Origin: Blastomonas sp. CACIA14H2
Lineage (GTDB): Bacteria; Pseudomonadota; Alphaproteobacteria; Sphingomonadales; Sphingomonadaceae
Direction: 5' to 3'
DNA length: 64,000 nt
Assembly: GCA_000503195.1 (NCBI GenBank)
Contig: AYSC01000003.1
Location: 1 to 64,000, forward strand
The notes beneath the pieces are model-generated. The model searched no databases, was not told the origin of the DNA, and worked only from the letters and a program-made list of their open reading frames with translations. The position numbers were made by a program, and so were the translations under genes. Below, one piece after another: positions 35,383-44,361 of the stretch (positions within the stretch are counted from its first letter, which is position 1; each line of letters opens with the position of its first letter).

Positions 35383-35574
35383 ATGAGCCGCCAGTTGATG
35401 TTCGCAGCCATGCTCTCCATCGCGATGATGGCGACGTTCGCGCTCGGATCGCAGGCTTATGCCGGCGACGATGCCGCGCGGGATTTTGCCGAGTGCGATC
35501 TGAACGAGCTGGAACGGGCCCCGGCTTCGATCGACTATTCGGTGCCGTCGAAGCTGGTGCTCGCCTCGCTCTGA
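35383..35574 (+). CDS. Small secreted protein, 63 residues
   Basis: ATG 35383 follows AGGG at a good distance. Residues 1-27 form a signal peptide (cleavage near AYAGDDAA). The mature part is about 36 residues with one cysteine, ending SKLVLASL. The family is not recognised. An inverted repeat CGTTCG-T-CGAACG (35285-35297) lies upstream. Confidence 0.65.
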   Translation: MSRQLMFAAMLSIAMMATFALGSQAYAGDDAARDFAECDLNELERAPASIDYSVPSKLVLASL

Positions 35575-35629
35575 GGCCTTCGCGGCGCCATCGCGCCTGG
35601 CGGCCCTGCCGCGCCTATCCCAGAAAATC

Positions 35630-36032
35630 GCCAGAGGGTCTGTAAGCCGGGTTCTGTCCTGACCGTTGCCGGTCATGGGCAGCCATTCCTCTAGGCGGGG
35701 CATTGCTGCACCGCTCAAGCAACCAACCCGGGCGGCAAGGGGCCGAAACTCCCCTGGGACGCGCCTCCGACAAGCGGAAACCGTATCGCCAAATCCGCCC
35801 CTATTCGGTCTTGCTCCGGATGGGGTTTACCGTGCCGCGAACCGTTGCCGGCCGCGCGGTGCGCTCTTACCGCACCCTTTCAATGTTACCGGGCCGAAGC
35901 CTTGGGCAACCTGCTTTCTGTTGCACTGTCCCTGGGGTCGCCCCCGCCGGGCGTTACCCGGCATCCCTGTTTCGTGGAGCCCGGACTTTCCTCGCGCCAT
36001 TCGCATGACCCGCGGCTGCCCGACCCTCTGGC
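35630..36032 (-). ncRNA. rnpB: RNase P RNA (type A)
   Basis: The minus strand carries the conserved core of the ribozyme. The 5' half has GAGGAAAGTCCGGGCTCC (about 35975-35994) and the 3' half has ACAGAACCCGGCTTA (about 35641-35657). The ends 36022-36032 and 35630-35640 pair perfectly over 11 bp as helix P1 (GCCAGAGGGTC/GACCCTCTGGC). Length is about 403 nt. It matures the 5' ends of tRNAs. Confidence 0.95.
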
Positions 36033-36068
36033 TGCGCGCGGCCTAGCGCGGAACGGGGCAAAGCGCAA

Positions 36069-36755
36069 TCAGCGCGTGCGCCCGGCGTCGCGGTCGAGCA
36101 GCAGCGCGAACAGGATGGCACGGCATTCGCCGTCGATCTCGCCGGTGATCGTGCCGGGCCGCCAGCGTCGCTGGAAGGCGGTGGTCGCAGCCCTGCCGTC
36201 GGAAATATCATAACCGAAGCGCTCGAGCGCGAGCATGAATGCACCGTCGCTCCAGTACGGATCGACCAGCCGCCCGTCGGGGATGGGCAGCGCGAGGCGC
36301 ACACGCGCGAGCCTTTGCCAGTCGAACAGCTCGCCCGGGTCCTGCTTGCGCGCGGGCGCGACGTCGCTGTGCCCCACGACATTGGCGCGCGGGATATTGT
36401 ACCGGTCGACAATGTCCGCGACGAGCGGGATCAGCGCCGACATCTGCTCTTCGGGGAAGGGCCGATAACCGAATTCGTGCCCCGGGTTGACGATCTCTAT
36501 GCCGATGCTGGCGCTGTTCACATCGGTGATGCCGCGCCAGTGCGATCGGCCCGCATGCCAGGCGCGGCTGCCCTCATCGACCATGCGGATGATCTGGCCG
36601 TCCTCGGTCACGACATAATGCGCGGAGACCTTCGACGCCGGATTGGCGAGCCATTCGATCGCCGAGGGCGCGTCCTGCATCCCGGTATAGTGCAGCACCA
36701 GCATGGTGATCGGCAGCTTGCGTTCGTCAAAGTTCGGCGACGGGGTGTCGATCAA
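36069..36755 (-). CDS. N-acetylmuramoyl-L-alanine amidase (Amidase_2)
   Basis: From a TTG start at 36755 the product is 228 residues; TTG overlaps the upstream EamA stop as TTGA. It matches the AmpD/AmiD fold: zinc-ligand His22 (LHYTG), His in AWHAG and the VVGHSDVAPARKQDPGE segment. It cleaves amide bonds in peptidoglycan muropeptides. No signal peptide is seen, so it may be cytosolic (AmpD-like recycling). Confidence 0.9.
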   Translation of the reverse strand: MIDTPSPNFDERKLPITMLVLHYTGMQDAPSAIEWLANPASKVSAHYVVTEDGQIIRMVDEGSRAWHAGRSHWRGITDVNSASIGIEIVNPGHEFGYRPFPEEQMSALIPLVADIVDRYNIPRANVVGHSDVAPARKQDPGELFDWQRLARVRLALPIPDGRLVDPYWSDGAFMLALERFGYDISDGRAATTAFQRRWRPGTITGEIDGECRAILFALLLDRDAGRTR

Positions 36756-37708
36756 GATCTGGTCCCTTCCTTCATCAGCCGCGCCTTGGCGAGCTCGCGT
36801 GCCTTCTGGGCGTTGCGGATGGCCACGATAGAGACCCCCAGCAGCGCGATCAATCCGCCCGCGATCATCAGCCAGGTCAGCGGCGTGCCGAACCACCAGG
36901 TGGCGAAGGCGACCGAGATGACCGGGGTGGGGATGGTCAGCGGGCTGACGGTCGAGACGCTGTGCCGCTGGAGCAGCCAGACCATCGCGCCATGGCCGCC
37001 GATGCTCGATCCGATCGCGGCATAGGCGGTCCAGGCATAGGTCTCGAGCGTCAGGTGCGGCAGCTTGGCCATGCCGGCAGGCTCGAGCAGGAAGGCGAAG
37101 GGCAGGATCACCAGCGAGCCGATCAGCCCCAGCCAGCCGCTGATGTTGAGCACGCCGATGCCGCCGAGATTGCGCTGGATCAGCGTCGCGGTCGCCCAGA
37201 TCAGGCTTCCCACGGCCGAGATCGCGATCGCGGGCAGCTCCTTGCCCGCCGCCGGATCGAACACCAGCAGCAGGACGCCGAACAGCGCCAGCACGATGCC
37301 GATCAGGCGCGGAATGCCGATCCTTTCCTTGAGGAAGATGACCGCGAGGATCAGCGAGAAAGGGACACCGAGCTGGCCCGCAATCGCCAGCGCGCTGACA
37401 TTGTTGGTCACTTTGAGCGACAGGCCGACCGCGACATAGAACAGCCCGCCGCTGAGCACGCCCAGAACGCCGATCAGTTTCATCCGCCCCGGCACGATGC
37501 GCAGGAAGGGCAGGCAGACCAGCGCGACGATCGCCTGGCGCAGGAACGCGCCGGGCAGCGCGCCGGCGCTGTCCACGGCCGATTTCATCGCGATGATGTT
37601 GAAGCCCCAGAGCAGCATCATCATCACCGCCACGGCCCAGTCGATCCGGCCAAAGCCGCGTTCGGGCAGGTCTTCAGGATGCGAATCGGGCTGCATGCGC
37701 GCAGGCAT
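36752..37708 (-). CDS. EamA family (DMT) transporter
   Basis: A 318-residue protein with ten transmembrane helices in two EamA repeats (PGAFLRQAIVALVCLPFLR, then SLKVTNNVSALAI). The substrate is unknown. The chosen ATG at 37708 precedes a charged N-terminus; another lies four codons in. Its stop is coupled to the amidase start. Confidence 0.88.
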   Translation of the reverse strand: MPARMQPDSHPEDLPERGFGRIDWAVAVMMMLLWGFNIIAMKSAVDSAGALPGAFLRQAIVALVCLPFLRIVPGRMKLIGVLGVLSGGLFYVAVGLSLKVTNNVSALAIAGQLGVPFSLILAVIFLKERIGIPRLIGIVLALFGVLLLVFDPAAGKELPAIAISAVGSLIWATATLIQRNLGGIGVLNISGWLGLIGSLVILPFAFLLEPAGMAKLPHLTLETYAWTAYAAIGSSIGGHGAMVWLLQRHSVSTVSPLTIPTPVISVAFATWWFGTPLTWLMIAGGLIALLGVSIVAIRNAQKARELAKARLMKEGTRS

Positions 37709-37755
37709 AGGGCAAATGCCCGCGCAGAACAGCACTTTGCTGCGTATGCGAAGGG

Positions 37756-38625
37756 TCAGGCGAGCGGTGGCGGCAGAACAGAGGCGCCGGTCCGGCCCGG
37801 CACCGCCTTGCAGTGTAGCCCGCGCATCTCGCGCGCGGTGGAAAACAGCGTGGTCTGGTCCATCACCGTTTCGGCAGCGCCCAGCATCAGCAGGCCGTCA
37901 TCCTGCAGCGCCTGTTCGAGCTTGGCATAGGCGATCGACCGGGTCTCGGGCGCAAAATACATCAGCACGTTGCGGCACAGGATGATGTCGAACTGGCCCT
38001 TTTCGGTGCGCGGCTTGAGGATATTCTCCTCCTGGAAGCGCACGATCTGCTGCAACCGCGGATCGATGACCCAATCCTCGCCGTCCTGGGTGAAATAGCG
38101 CAGCATGTAATCGACCGACAGCCCGCGCTGGATCTCGAACTGGGTGTACCGGCCCGATCGGGCCTTGGCGATCACCGAAGCCGAGATGTCGGTGCCGATG
38201 ATCTCGATGGTCCAGCCCTCCCACAGATCGCGATCGCTATCGATCAGCATCGCGACCGAATAGGCCTCCTGGCCGGTCGAGCAGCCCGCGCACCAGATGC
38301 GCAGCGACTTGCGTGCGGCGCGGCGCTCGCGCAGCTGGGGAAGGGCTTCGCTGCGCAGTGTCGCGAACAGCGCGATGTCGCGGAAGAAGAAGCTCTCGTT
38401 GTTGAGCATCAGCTCGAGACATTCCTGCAGCAGCCGCTCGTTGTCCGGATCGGACAGCACCGCGACCAGCGCGTCGAGATCGGGGATGCCATTCTGCTTC
38501 AGCAGCGGCGCGAGCGCGGTCTGGATGCGCCAGTAGCGGCTCGGCGCGATCTGCTGGCCGGTGCGCGTCTCCAGAAGGCCGGCAAGGATGCGCGTGGCAT
38601 CGGCGGCAGGCTGGCTATGGATCAT
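37756..38625 (-). CDS. cheR: Chemotaxis protein methyltransferase CheR
   Basis: A 289-residue CheR that methylates glutamates on chemoreceptors with SAM. It has ELMLNNESFFFRD, the SAM site IWCAGCSTGQEAYSVAM and the motif DIILCRNVLMYF. Its start ATG overlaps the cheB stop as ATGA. It is the last gene of the operon. Confidence 0.95.
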   Translation of the reverse strand: MIHSQPAADATRILAGLLETRTGQQIAPSRYWRIQTALAPLLKQNGIPDLDALVAVLSDPDNERLLQECLELMLNNESFFFRDIALFATLRSEALPQLRERRAARKSLRIWCAGCSTGQEAYSVAMLIDSDRDLWEGWTIEIIGTDISASVIAKARSGRYTQFEIQRGLSVDYMLRYFTQDGEDWVIDPRLQQIVRFQEENILKPRTEKGQFDIILCRNVLMYFAPETRSIAYAKLEQALQDDGLLMLGAAETVMDQTTLFSTAREMRGLHCKAVPGRTGASVLPPPLA

Positions 38626-39719
38626 GCGGCGTCCTCCAGCCAGCAATCGGCGATGAAGCGGGCGATCCCGGCGGGCGGCAGGATCACGCTTGCCAGCCCT
38701 GCGCGTGCGATGCTGCCGGGCATGCCCCAGACGGTACTCGTTTCGATATCCTGCGCATAAATCGGCGCCCCCTGTTCGGCGAGCGCGCGAGCGCCGGCCA
38801 GTCCGTCCGATCCCATGCCGCTCAGCATCACCCCGGCGCCGCTCGCGCCAAAACAGCGCGCGACCGCGTGCATCATCGGGTCGACCGATGGCTTGTAGGC
38901 GGTGGCAGGCCAATCGGGGAGCAGGTCGATCCGCACATGCCCATCGGCCCGTTCCAGACCCAGATGTGCGTCGCCGGGCGCGCAATAGATATGCCCGCGC
39001 TCCAGCCGGGCCCCCTGGACCGCCATGCTAGTCGGGCGCAGCCCCAGTTCGTCGATATGCCGCACGAAATGCAGCATGAACTCGGTCGGCAGGTGCTGGG
39101 TGATCAGGATCGGCGCGTCGACGCGCGGGTCGAGCGCGGTGAGCAGCTGGTGGATCGCGGGAATTCCGCCGGTCGAGGAGCCAATGGCGATGCACTGGAG
39201 CGGGCACAGCGAGGCGGCGGGCCGGGCGAGCACGACCGGCGTCGGATCATGCCGCGTGCGTCGGCCATCGGCGAGCGATTGCAGCCGTCCGTGCAACGCG
39301 GCGACGAATTCGCGCGAATAGAACTGGCGGTCGGGTTTGGGCAGCGTGTCGCTCGCGCCCAGGGCCAGCGCGCGGATGCTCGCCGGGGCACCGTCGCCGC
39401 AGTGCGAGGAAAGGACCAGGATGCACGCCTGGTCGCTGCGCTCGAGCAGATCGGGCAGCGCGTCCAGCCCGTTGCGGTCGGGCATCTCGATGTCGAGGAT
39501 GATGATATCGGCGCTGGCGTCGCGCAGAAACTCGAGCGCGGCCCCGGCCGACGCGACGCTGGCGGCGACCTCGAAGCCGGGCAATGATTCGACGATGCGC
39601 TGGATGATCGACCGGGTGACCAGGCTGTCATCGACGATCAGCACGCGGCTCACCGCGTCGTGCGGCACCGGCCGGTGAAATCCCGATCGGACGGTCGCCC
39701 GCTGTCCTGCCCCCGGCAT
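38622..39719 (-). CDS. cheB: Chemotaxis methylesterase CheB
   Basis: A 365-residue response regulator-methylesterase. The receiver domain has Asp76 (ILDIEMP) and the esterase domain has the catalytic serine in IGSSTGG, a histidine in ITQHLP and the aspartate in SGMGSDG. It removes receptor methyl groups when phosphorylated. A GTG 22 codons inside is an alternative start. Confidence 0.95.
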   Translation of the reverse strand: MPGAGQRATVRSGFHRPVPHDAVSRVLIVDDSLVTRSIIQRIVESLPGFEVAASVASAGAALEFLRDASADIIILDIEMPDRNGLDALPDLLERSDQACILVLSSHCGDGAPASIRALALGASDTLPKPDRQFYSREFVAALHGRLQSLADGRRTRHDPTPVVLARPAASLCPLQCIAIGSSTGGIPAIHQLLTALDPRVDAPILITQHLPTEFMLHFVRHIDELGLRPTSMAVQGARLERGHIYCAPGDAHLGLERADGHVRIDLLPDWPATAYKPSVDPMMHAVARCFGASGAGVMLSGMGSDGLAGARALAEQGAPIYAQDIETSTVWGMPGSIARAGLASVILPPAGIARFIADCWLEDAA

Positions 39720-39741
39720 GGCCGCTATCCCCCCCCGCTGC

Positions 39742-40107
39742 TCAGGCGCAGCCGACGATTTGCAGCTTGCTGTGGAGCGTCTCGCGGTCGAACGGTTTCA
39801 TCACATATTCGTCGGCCCCGGCCTCGATGGCCGCCTGGATATGGCCCCGGCCATTTTCGGTGGTGCAGAACACGACCTTGGGGCGATCTCCGCCCTCTTC
39901 CTTGCGCAGCGCGCAGAGAAATTCCATTCCGCCCATCACCGGCATGTTCCAGTCGAGCAGGACGACATCGGGCATCGAGCGGCCGCAATGGTCGAGCGCC
40001 TCGCTGCCATCGGCGGCTTCGGACACGGCAAAATCCAGCGTTTCCAGAATGTGCCGCGCAACCTTGCGGATCACCTTGCTGTCATCGACGACCAGACACG
40101 TTTTCAT
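39742..40107 (-). CDS. cheY: CheY-type response regulator
   Basis: A 121-residue single receiver domain with acidic pocket VVDDSK, phosphoacceptor Asp52 (LLDWNMP) and the lysine in YVMKPFD. It is likely the motor or kinase-sink regulator of this operon. It is preceded by a 110-nt gap after cheW. Confidence 0.93.
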   Translation of the reverse strand: MKTCLVVDDSKVIRKVARHILETLDFAVSEAADGSEALDHCGRSMPDVVLLDWNMPVMGGMEFLCALRKEEGGDRPKVVFCTTENGRGHIQAAIEAGADEYVMKPFDRETLHSKLQIVGCA

Positions 40108-40217
40108 CAAAGCAGCCTCCCTGCGGCCCATGCGCTGCCCGCGACTGTATGGCCCATTGGTAAGCAGCAGCTTAACGGCGCAAAAAGCTTGTGGCCGACC
40201 GGGTGCAGCGCCACGGG

Positions 40218-40652
40218 TCAGGCGGCGCGGCGCGTCGCGGGATTGACCATGTAATCGGGGTCGATCAGCAGCAGCGTCTCGCCGTCGAGCTCGAGCAGCG
40301 ATCGGCCGATTTCGCTCCAACCCGCGGGCAACTGGCTGGGCAGGGGCAGTGCGGCGGTGCGGATGGGCGCGACATCGAGCACGTCATCGACCAGCAGGCC
40401 ATAGCTGCACCCGCCGATATTGACGACGATCGCGGGCTGTCCGGGGACGAGTTCGGCGGGTTCGCCGGTGACGAAAAACTGGCAGTCGATCAGGGTCAGC
40501 ACGCGGCTGCGCAGCGCGAACAGCCCCGAGATGAACGGTGCGGCGGATGGCACCGGCACCGATTCGCGCACCTTGACGACGCTGTCGATTCGCTCCGATG
40601 GAAACGCCACCGTCTCGCCCGCGATGACCGCGATGAGAAAGAGGTCCTTCAT
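40218..40652 (-). CDS. cheW: CheW-type coupling protein
   Basis: A 144-residue CheW domain (FPSERIDSVVKV, ALRSRVLTLIDCQFF, VNIGGCSYGLLVDDVLDV) that links receptors to CheA. The start overlaps the cheA stop as ATGA. No second CheW gene is seen in the window. Confidence 0.92.
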   Translation of the reverse strand: MKDLFLIAVIAGETVAFPSERIDSVVKVRESVPVPSAAPFISGLFALRSRVLTLIDCQFFVTGEPAELVPGQPAIVVNIGGCSYGLLVDDVLDVAPIRTAALPLPSQLPAGWSEIGRSLLELDGETLLLIDPDYMVNPATRRAA

Positions 40653-43027
40653 GCGCTCTGCCTTTGCTGCCCCGCGATCAGACGGCCCAAAAGGCCGGCG
40701 CGGTCATAGCGATAGATGGTGTTCGCATCGGCATTGGCGGATGCGAGCGTGTCGCTGAGGCGGATCACCTGGCCGGTGAACCGGGCCGGGGCGACGGGAA
40801 GATCGCCCACGATGATGCTGATGGCGGCCTCGCCGTCGATCGAATCCTCGGGGCGCGACACCACCGGCGTGTAGCCGGCTGCCGCCACCAGCGGCGCGAG
40901 GATGCTGCGCGTCCACGCATCGTCCTGCCCGATCAGGTGGCAGATTGGCCGGTCGGTGGCGGGCGCGACGCCGAGCAGCATGCTGAAGATCCAATACACG
41001 TCGAGCACCTCGATCTGCAGATCGCCGATCAGCGCGACCCCGCCGATCAAGCCGGGCTGCGGTGCGGGCTCGACATGCGAGGGCAGGCGGACGATGTCGA
41101 TCACGTCATCGACCGCATAGAGCGCCTGGACACGGCCATCGGTCAGATGCAGCAATTTGGTGAAGGGGGTTTCCGGGCGCGCCGCCAGGCCGATCACGGC
41201 GCGGCTTTCGCCGTCGATGCTCAGCCGCACCTGGCCGGCCGCCATGGCGAGCCGGTTGCTGTCGACATCCTCGACCCGCTCGACGGCGGCGAGCGCGATC
41301 AGCCGCAGCTCGCCGCTCAGTTCCTTGAACAGCAGCGCCGAGCCGCCGTCGATCTTCGCTGCGCTGTCTACCGCATCCTCCAGCTCCTGGACCGGACGGG
41401 GCATTTCGTTGAGCCGTGCACGGTGCGCCAGGCCCAGCGGATCGAGCAGCAGCATCGGACGACCGTTGTCGGGCAGGGTGGTGCCCGCGTACAGGCCATC
41501 GGCCATGATCACCGGCGCGCCGGGGCGCACGACCAGCTCCTCGTGATCGATCACCGCCTCGACCGATAGCGCATAGCGCAGGTCCGATGCGGCGTTGACC
41601 GAGACGATCGTGCGGTGCCGCGTTTGCGGCTCCGCATCGACATCGAGCCCGAGCAGGGTCTCGAGCGCGACATAGGGCAGGCATTCGCCGCGAATATACG
41701 CAAGGTCGCAACCGCCGACCTGCTGGATGCGGACCTGGCTGTTATTGTCGAACAGGATCTCGCGGATCGCCGAGCGCGGCATCGCGAATTCCTGCCCGCC
41801 CGCCCGGACCGTCAGGCACGGAATGATCGTCAGCGTCAGCGGCACGCGCAGGATGACGCGCAATCCCCGGCCGGGATTGTTTTCCAGGTCGATCGACCCG
41901 CCGATGCGCTCGATATTCGATCGCACAACGTCCATGCCGACGCCGCGACCCGAGATGGCGCTGACATGGTCGGCGGTCGAAAGCCCGGGCGCGAAGATCA
42001 GTTCGAGCCGCGCACGCTCGCTCAGCCCGGTGACTTCGGACGCATTGCGGATGCGCGCGGCGAGCGCGCGGGCGACGAGCTTTTCGGTATCGATACCGCG
42101 CCCGTCGTCGCTGATCTCGATCAGGATCTGGTTGCCCGACTGGCGCGCGGCGATGTTCAGCCGTCCGGTCTCGGGCTTGCCGACGGTCCGCCGCGCGGCG
42201 GGCGATTCGATGCCATGATCGATGGAATTGCGAATGATATGGGTGAGCGGATCGCGGATCATCTCGATCATCTCGCGATCGAGCTCGACATTGCTGCCCG
42301 AGGTGCGCAGATCGACCTGCTTGCCCAGGTCCGCGGACAGGTCGCGCACGAGCCGGGGCAGGGGAGAGAAGATGCGCTCGATCCGCTGCATCCGCGTCTG
42401 GCCGATCGCATCGCGCATATCGGCTATGCAGGCGGAAAGCCGCTCGAACGCATTTTCCAGCGTGGTTCCGTTCTGCTCGTCGCGCAGGCAGCGGGCGACC
42501 TCGTTGCGCGCCAGCACCATGTCCGACACGCCGTTCATCAGATGGTCGATCAGCTCGAGCGGGACGCGGATCGATCGTACCACCGCCTGTCGCCGCGCCA
42601 GATCGCGCGTTTCGGGAACGGCGATCTCTTCCTCGTCGGGTTCGGGCAGCGGCGGTGCGATATCGCGATTGAGCGCGGCGATCAGATCGGCATCGGTGCT
42701 GTCGGGCAGGGCCTCGCCGGTTTCCATGACGACGATCAGCTCGCCGATCCTGTCGATCACCGCGAGCACCGCGTCGACCAGCGGCGCGGACGCCTCGCGG
42801 CGTCCTTCGCGCACCTGCGCCAGCACGTCCTCTGCGGCATGGCTCAGCCGCTCGAAACGGGGAAGGTTGAGGAAGCCGCAACTGCCCTTGACGGTGTGGA
42901 CGAAGCGGAAGATCGCGTCGAGCCGTTCGCTGTCGCGCGGGTTCTGCTCCCACAGCACCAGCTCGCTGGCAAGCGCGTCCAGCGTTTCGCGGGTCTCAGC
43001 AATAAATTCCTGAATCAGGTCGTCCAT
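40649..43027 (-). CDS. cheA: Chemotaxis histidine kinase CheA, extended
   Basis: From ATG 43027 the protein has 792 residues. Domains: Hpt with His44 (FRFVHTVKGSCG), a dimerisation helix pair, a HATPase region with the N box (NSIDHGIESPAARR) and G boxes (DDGRGI, GRGVGMDVV), a CheW-like domain (about 390-520), then a second CheW-like region and a C-terminal receiver-like segment (about 690-790). A separate P2 docking domain is not obvious. The final part is not typical of CheA. GTG 43033 is a possible earlier start. Confidence 0.92.
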   Translation of the reverse strand: MDDLIQEFIAETRETLDALASELVLWEQNPRDSERLDAIFRFVHTVKGSCGFLNLPRFERLSHAAEDVLAQVREGRREASAPLVDAVLAVIDRIGELIVVMETGEALPDSTDADLIAALNRDIAPPLPEPDEEEIAVPETRDLARRQAVVRSIRVPLELIDHLMNGVSDMVLARNEVARCLRDEQNGTTLENAFERLSACIADMRDAIGQTRMQRIERIFSPLPRLVRDLSADLGKQVDLRTSGSNVELDREMIEMIRDPLTHIIRNSIDHGIESPAARRTVGKPETGRLNIAARQSGNQILIEISDDGRGIDTEKLVARALAARIRNASEVTGLSERARLELIFAPGLSTADHVSAISGRGVGMDVVRSNIERIGGSIDLENNPGRGLRVILRVPLTLTIIPCLTVRAGGQEFAMPRSAIREILFDNNSQVRIQQVGGCDLAYIRGECLPYVALETLLGLDVDAEPQTRHRTIVSVNAASDLRYALSVEAVIDHEELVVRPGAPVIMADGLYAGTTLPDNGRPMLLLDPLGLAHRARLNEMPRPVQELEDAVDSAAKIDGGSALLFKELSGELRLIALAAVERVEDVDSNRLAMAAGQVRLSIDGESRAVIGLAARPETPFTKLLHLTDGRVQALYAVDDVIDIVRLPSHVEPAPQPGLIGGVALIGDLQIEVLDVYWIFSMLLGVAPATDRPICHLIGQDDAWTRSILAPLVAAAGYTPVVSRPEDSIDGEAAISIIVGDLPVAPARFTGQVIRLSDTLASANADANTIYRYDRAGLLGRLIAGQQRQSA

Positions 43028-43031
43028 CGTC

Positions 43032-43076
43032 ACCGTCCGCTAGCGCTGGCGGACGGTTTGCGCCGAATATGGTTAA
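43032..43076. promoter_or_regulatory. Dyad and CtrA half-site upstream of cheA
   Basis: ACCGTCCGC (43032-43040) and GCGGACGGT (43049-43057) form a 9-bp stem around an AGCGCT core. It directly precedes the cheA start and could mask it. TTAACCAT on the minus strand (43069-43076) is a CtrA half-site of the type found before alphaproteobacterial motility genes. Confidence 0.45.
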
Positions 43077-43109
43077 GATCAGGTTGCGCTGTGGCATTGC
43101 GGCCAGCGT

Positions 43110-43760
43110 TCAGACGCGCAGCATCGCCCCGATGACCAGCGATTCCGGCGCGGCGGCGAGCTGGATGGTCCCGCCGTGCGCGCGCGCGATCCGCTCGATC
43201 ATGAACGCGGGCGCCGTGCGCGGGCTCAGCACCGCAGCCCCGATATCGCCCTGCAGCGCGGCGGCGAGCGATTCATCGATCACCACCTTGGGACCGGTCG
43301 CGTTGACCGCAATCTCGCAGGCACCGTCCTGCTCCTCCGCCGCGATGATCAGCTGACCGCCGCGCACCAGGCCATCGAGCCCGATCAGCGCGAGGTTGAG
43401 CAGCACCTTGACCGCCGGCTTGGCGAGCATCGCGCTGGGGACATGCCATTGCAGCTCGACGCGCGGCTTGTCGGCGACCAGGCCCTCGATCAGCTGGCGC
43501 GGCTCGCTGACATCGACCTTGTCGCCAAAGCCTCCCGCTGCGCCAAAGGCCAGGCGGAAGAACTTGAGCTTGTTGGCGGAGGCGCGCGCGCTGTCGGTCA
43601 GCAGCTCGATGCAGCGGGCGCGCATCTCCGGATCGGTCTCGTCGGCGAGCAGCTCCAGACCGTTGTTCATCGCGCCGATCGGGCTGAGCAGGTCATGGCA
43701 CAGGCGCGAGCACAACAGGCTGGCGAGTTCGGTTTCGTTCAGGTCTGCGGAACTGGGCAT
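43110..43760 (-). CDS. chpT: Histidine phosphotransferase ChpT
   Basis: A 216-residue dimeric phosphotransferase. The phosphorylated histidine is His22 (LCHDLLSPIGAMNNGLELL), followed by a degenerate HATPase-like domain that does not bind ATP. ChpT passes phosphate from CckA to CtrA and CpdR. Its position before cheA links the CtrA pathway to chemotaxis. A start MPSSADLN is chosen. Confidence 0.9.
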   Translation of the reverse strand: MPSSADLNETELASLLCSRLCHDLLSPIGAMNNGLELLADETDPEMRARCIELLTDSARASANKLKFFRLAFGAAGGFGDKVDVSEPRQLIEGLVADKPRVELQWHVPSAMLAKPAVKVLLNLALIGLDGLVRGGQLIIAAEEQDGACEIAVNATGPKVVIDESLAAALQGDIGAAVLSPRTAPAFMIERIARAHGGTIQLAAAPESLVIGAMLRV

Positions 43761-43934
43761 GATGGGATGCTGGCCTTGTGGCAATGATCGGAAAGAACTG
43801 GGGATCGGCAAGAAAAGCGCAAATAACGGTCCATTGCTGCTTGGGGCCGATGTGGCGAAAATGCCGCACGGGTTCAAGCCTTAATGCAGCGTCCTGTAAC
43901 GTCATCGGGTTCTCCCGGCGATCAATGGTGCCGG

Positions 43935-44345
43935 TCACGGGCTGGAGGGAAGGATCGTCACCGGATCGAACGCCGCGTGCAGCGCGCCCCCTTCGGTCGC
44001 GCGCCAGGCGGTGATCGTGTCGCCGGCGACGATCAGCCAGAGCCGCCCGTCGCGCGCGCAATCCATGGCATCGCGGACCGACGGCTCGGCATGGCCATGG
44101 GGGTGCGAATGATAATAGCCGAGCAGCCGGGGCCCGCCGCTGCGCGACCCGCGCTCGGCCGCGATCAGCGCCGCGGGATCGATCTCGAACGTCGTGAGCG
44201 GATTTCCGGCGACATTGGTACAGGGCCGGGCCGCGTCGATCCGGTCAGGCGTGCCGAACAGCAGCCCGCAGCATTCGTGCGGATACGAAGCCGCCGCCTC
44301 GGCCAGCAGCTGGTGGTGGAGCGCGCTTGAAAGCAGGACCGGCAT
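43935..44345 (-). CDS. JAMM/MPN+ metalloprotease (M67 family)
   Basis: A 136-residue protein with Glu24 (HECCG) and the complete JAMM motif HSH-x7-S-x2-D: His79, His81, Ser89, Asp92. Bacterial members cleave isopeptide or thiocarboxylate-carrier bonds. No ubiquitin-like partner (ThiS/MoaD) is adjacent. The start is only 16 bp from the divergent rluD start. Confidence 0.9.
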   Translation of the reverse strand: MPVLLSSALHHQLLAEAAASYPHECCGLLFGTPDRIDAARPCTNVAGNPLTTFEIDPAALIAAERGSRSGGPRLLGYYHSHPHGHAEPSVRDAMDCARDGRLWLIVAGDTITAWRATEGGALHAAFDPVTILPSSP

Positions 44346-44361
44346 CGGCCAGAGGATAGCG

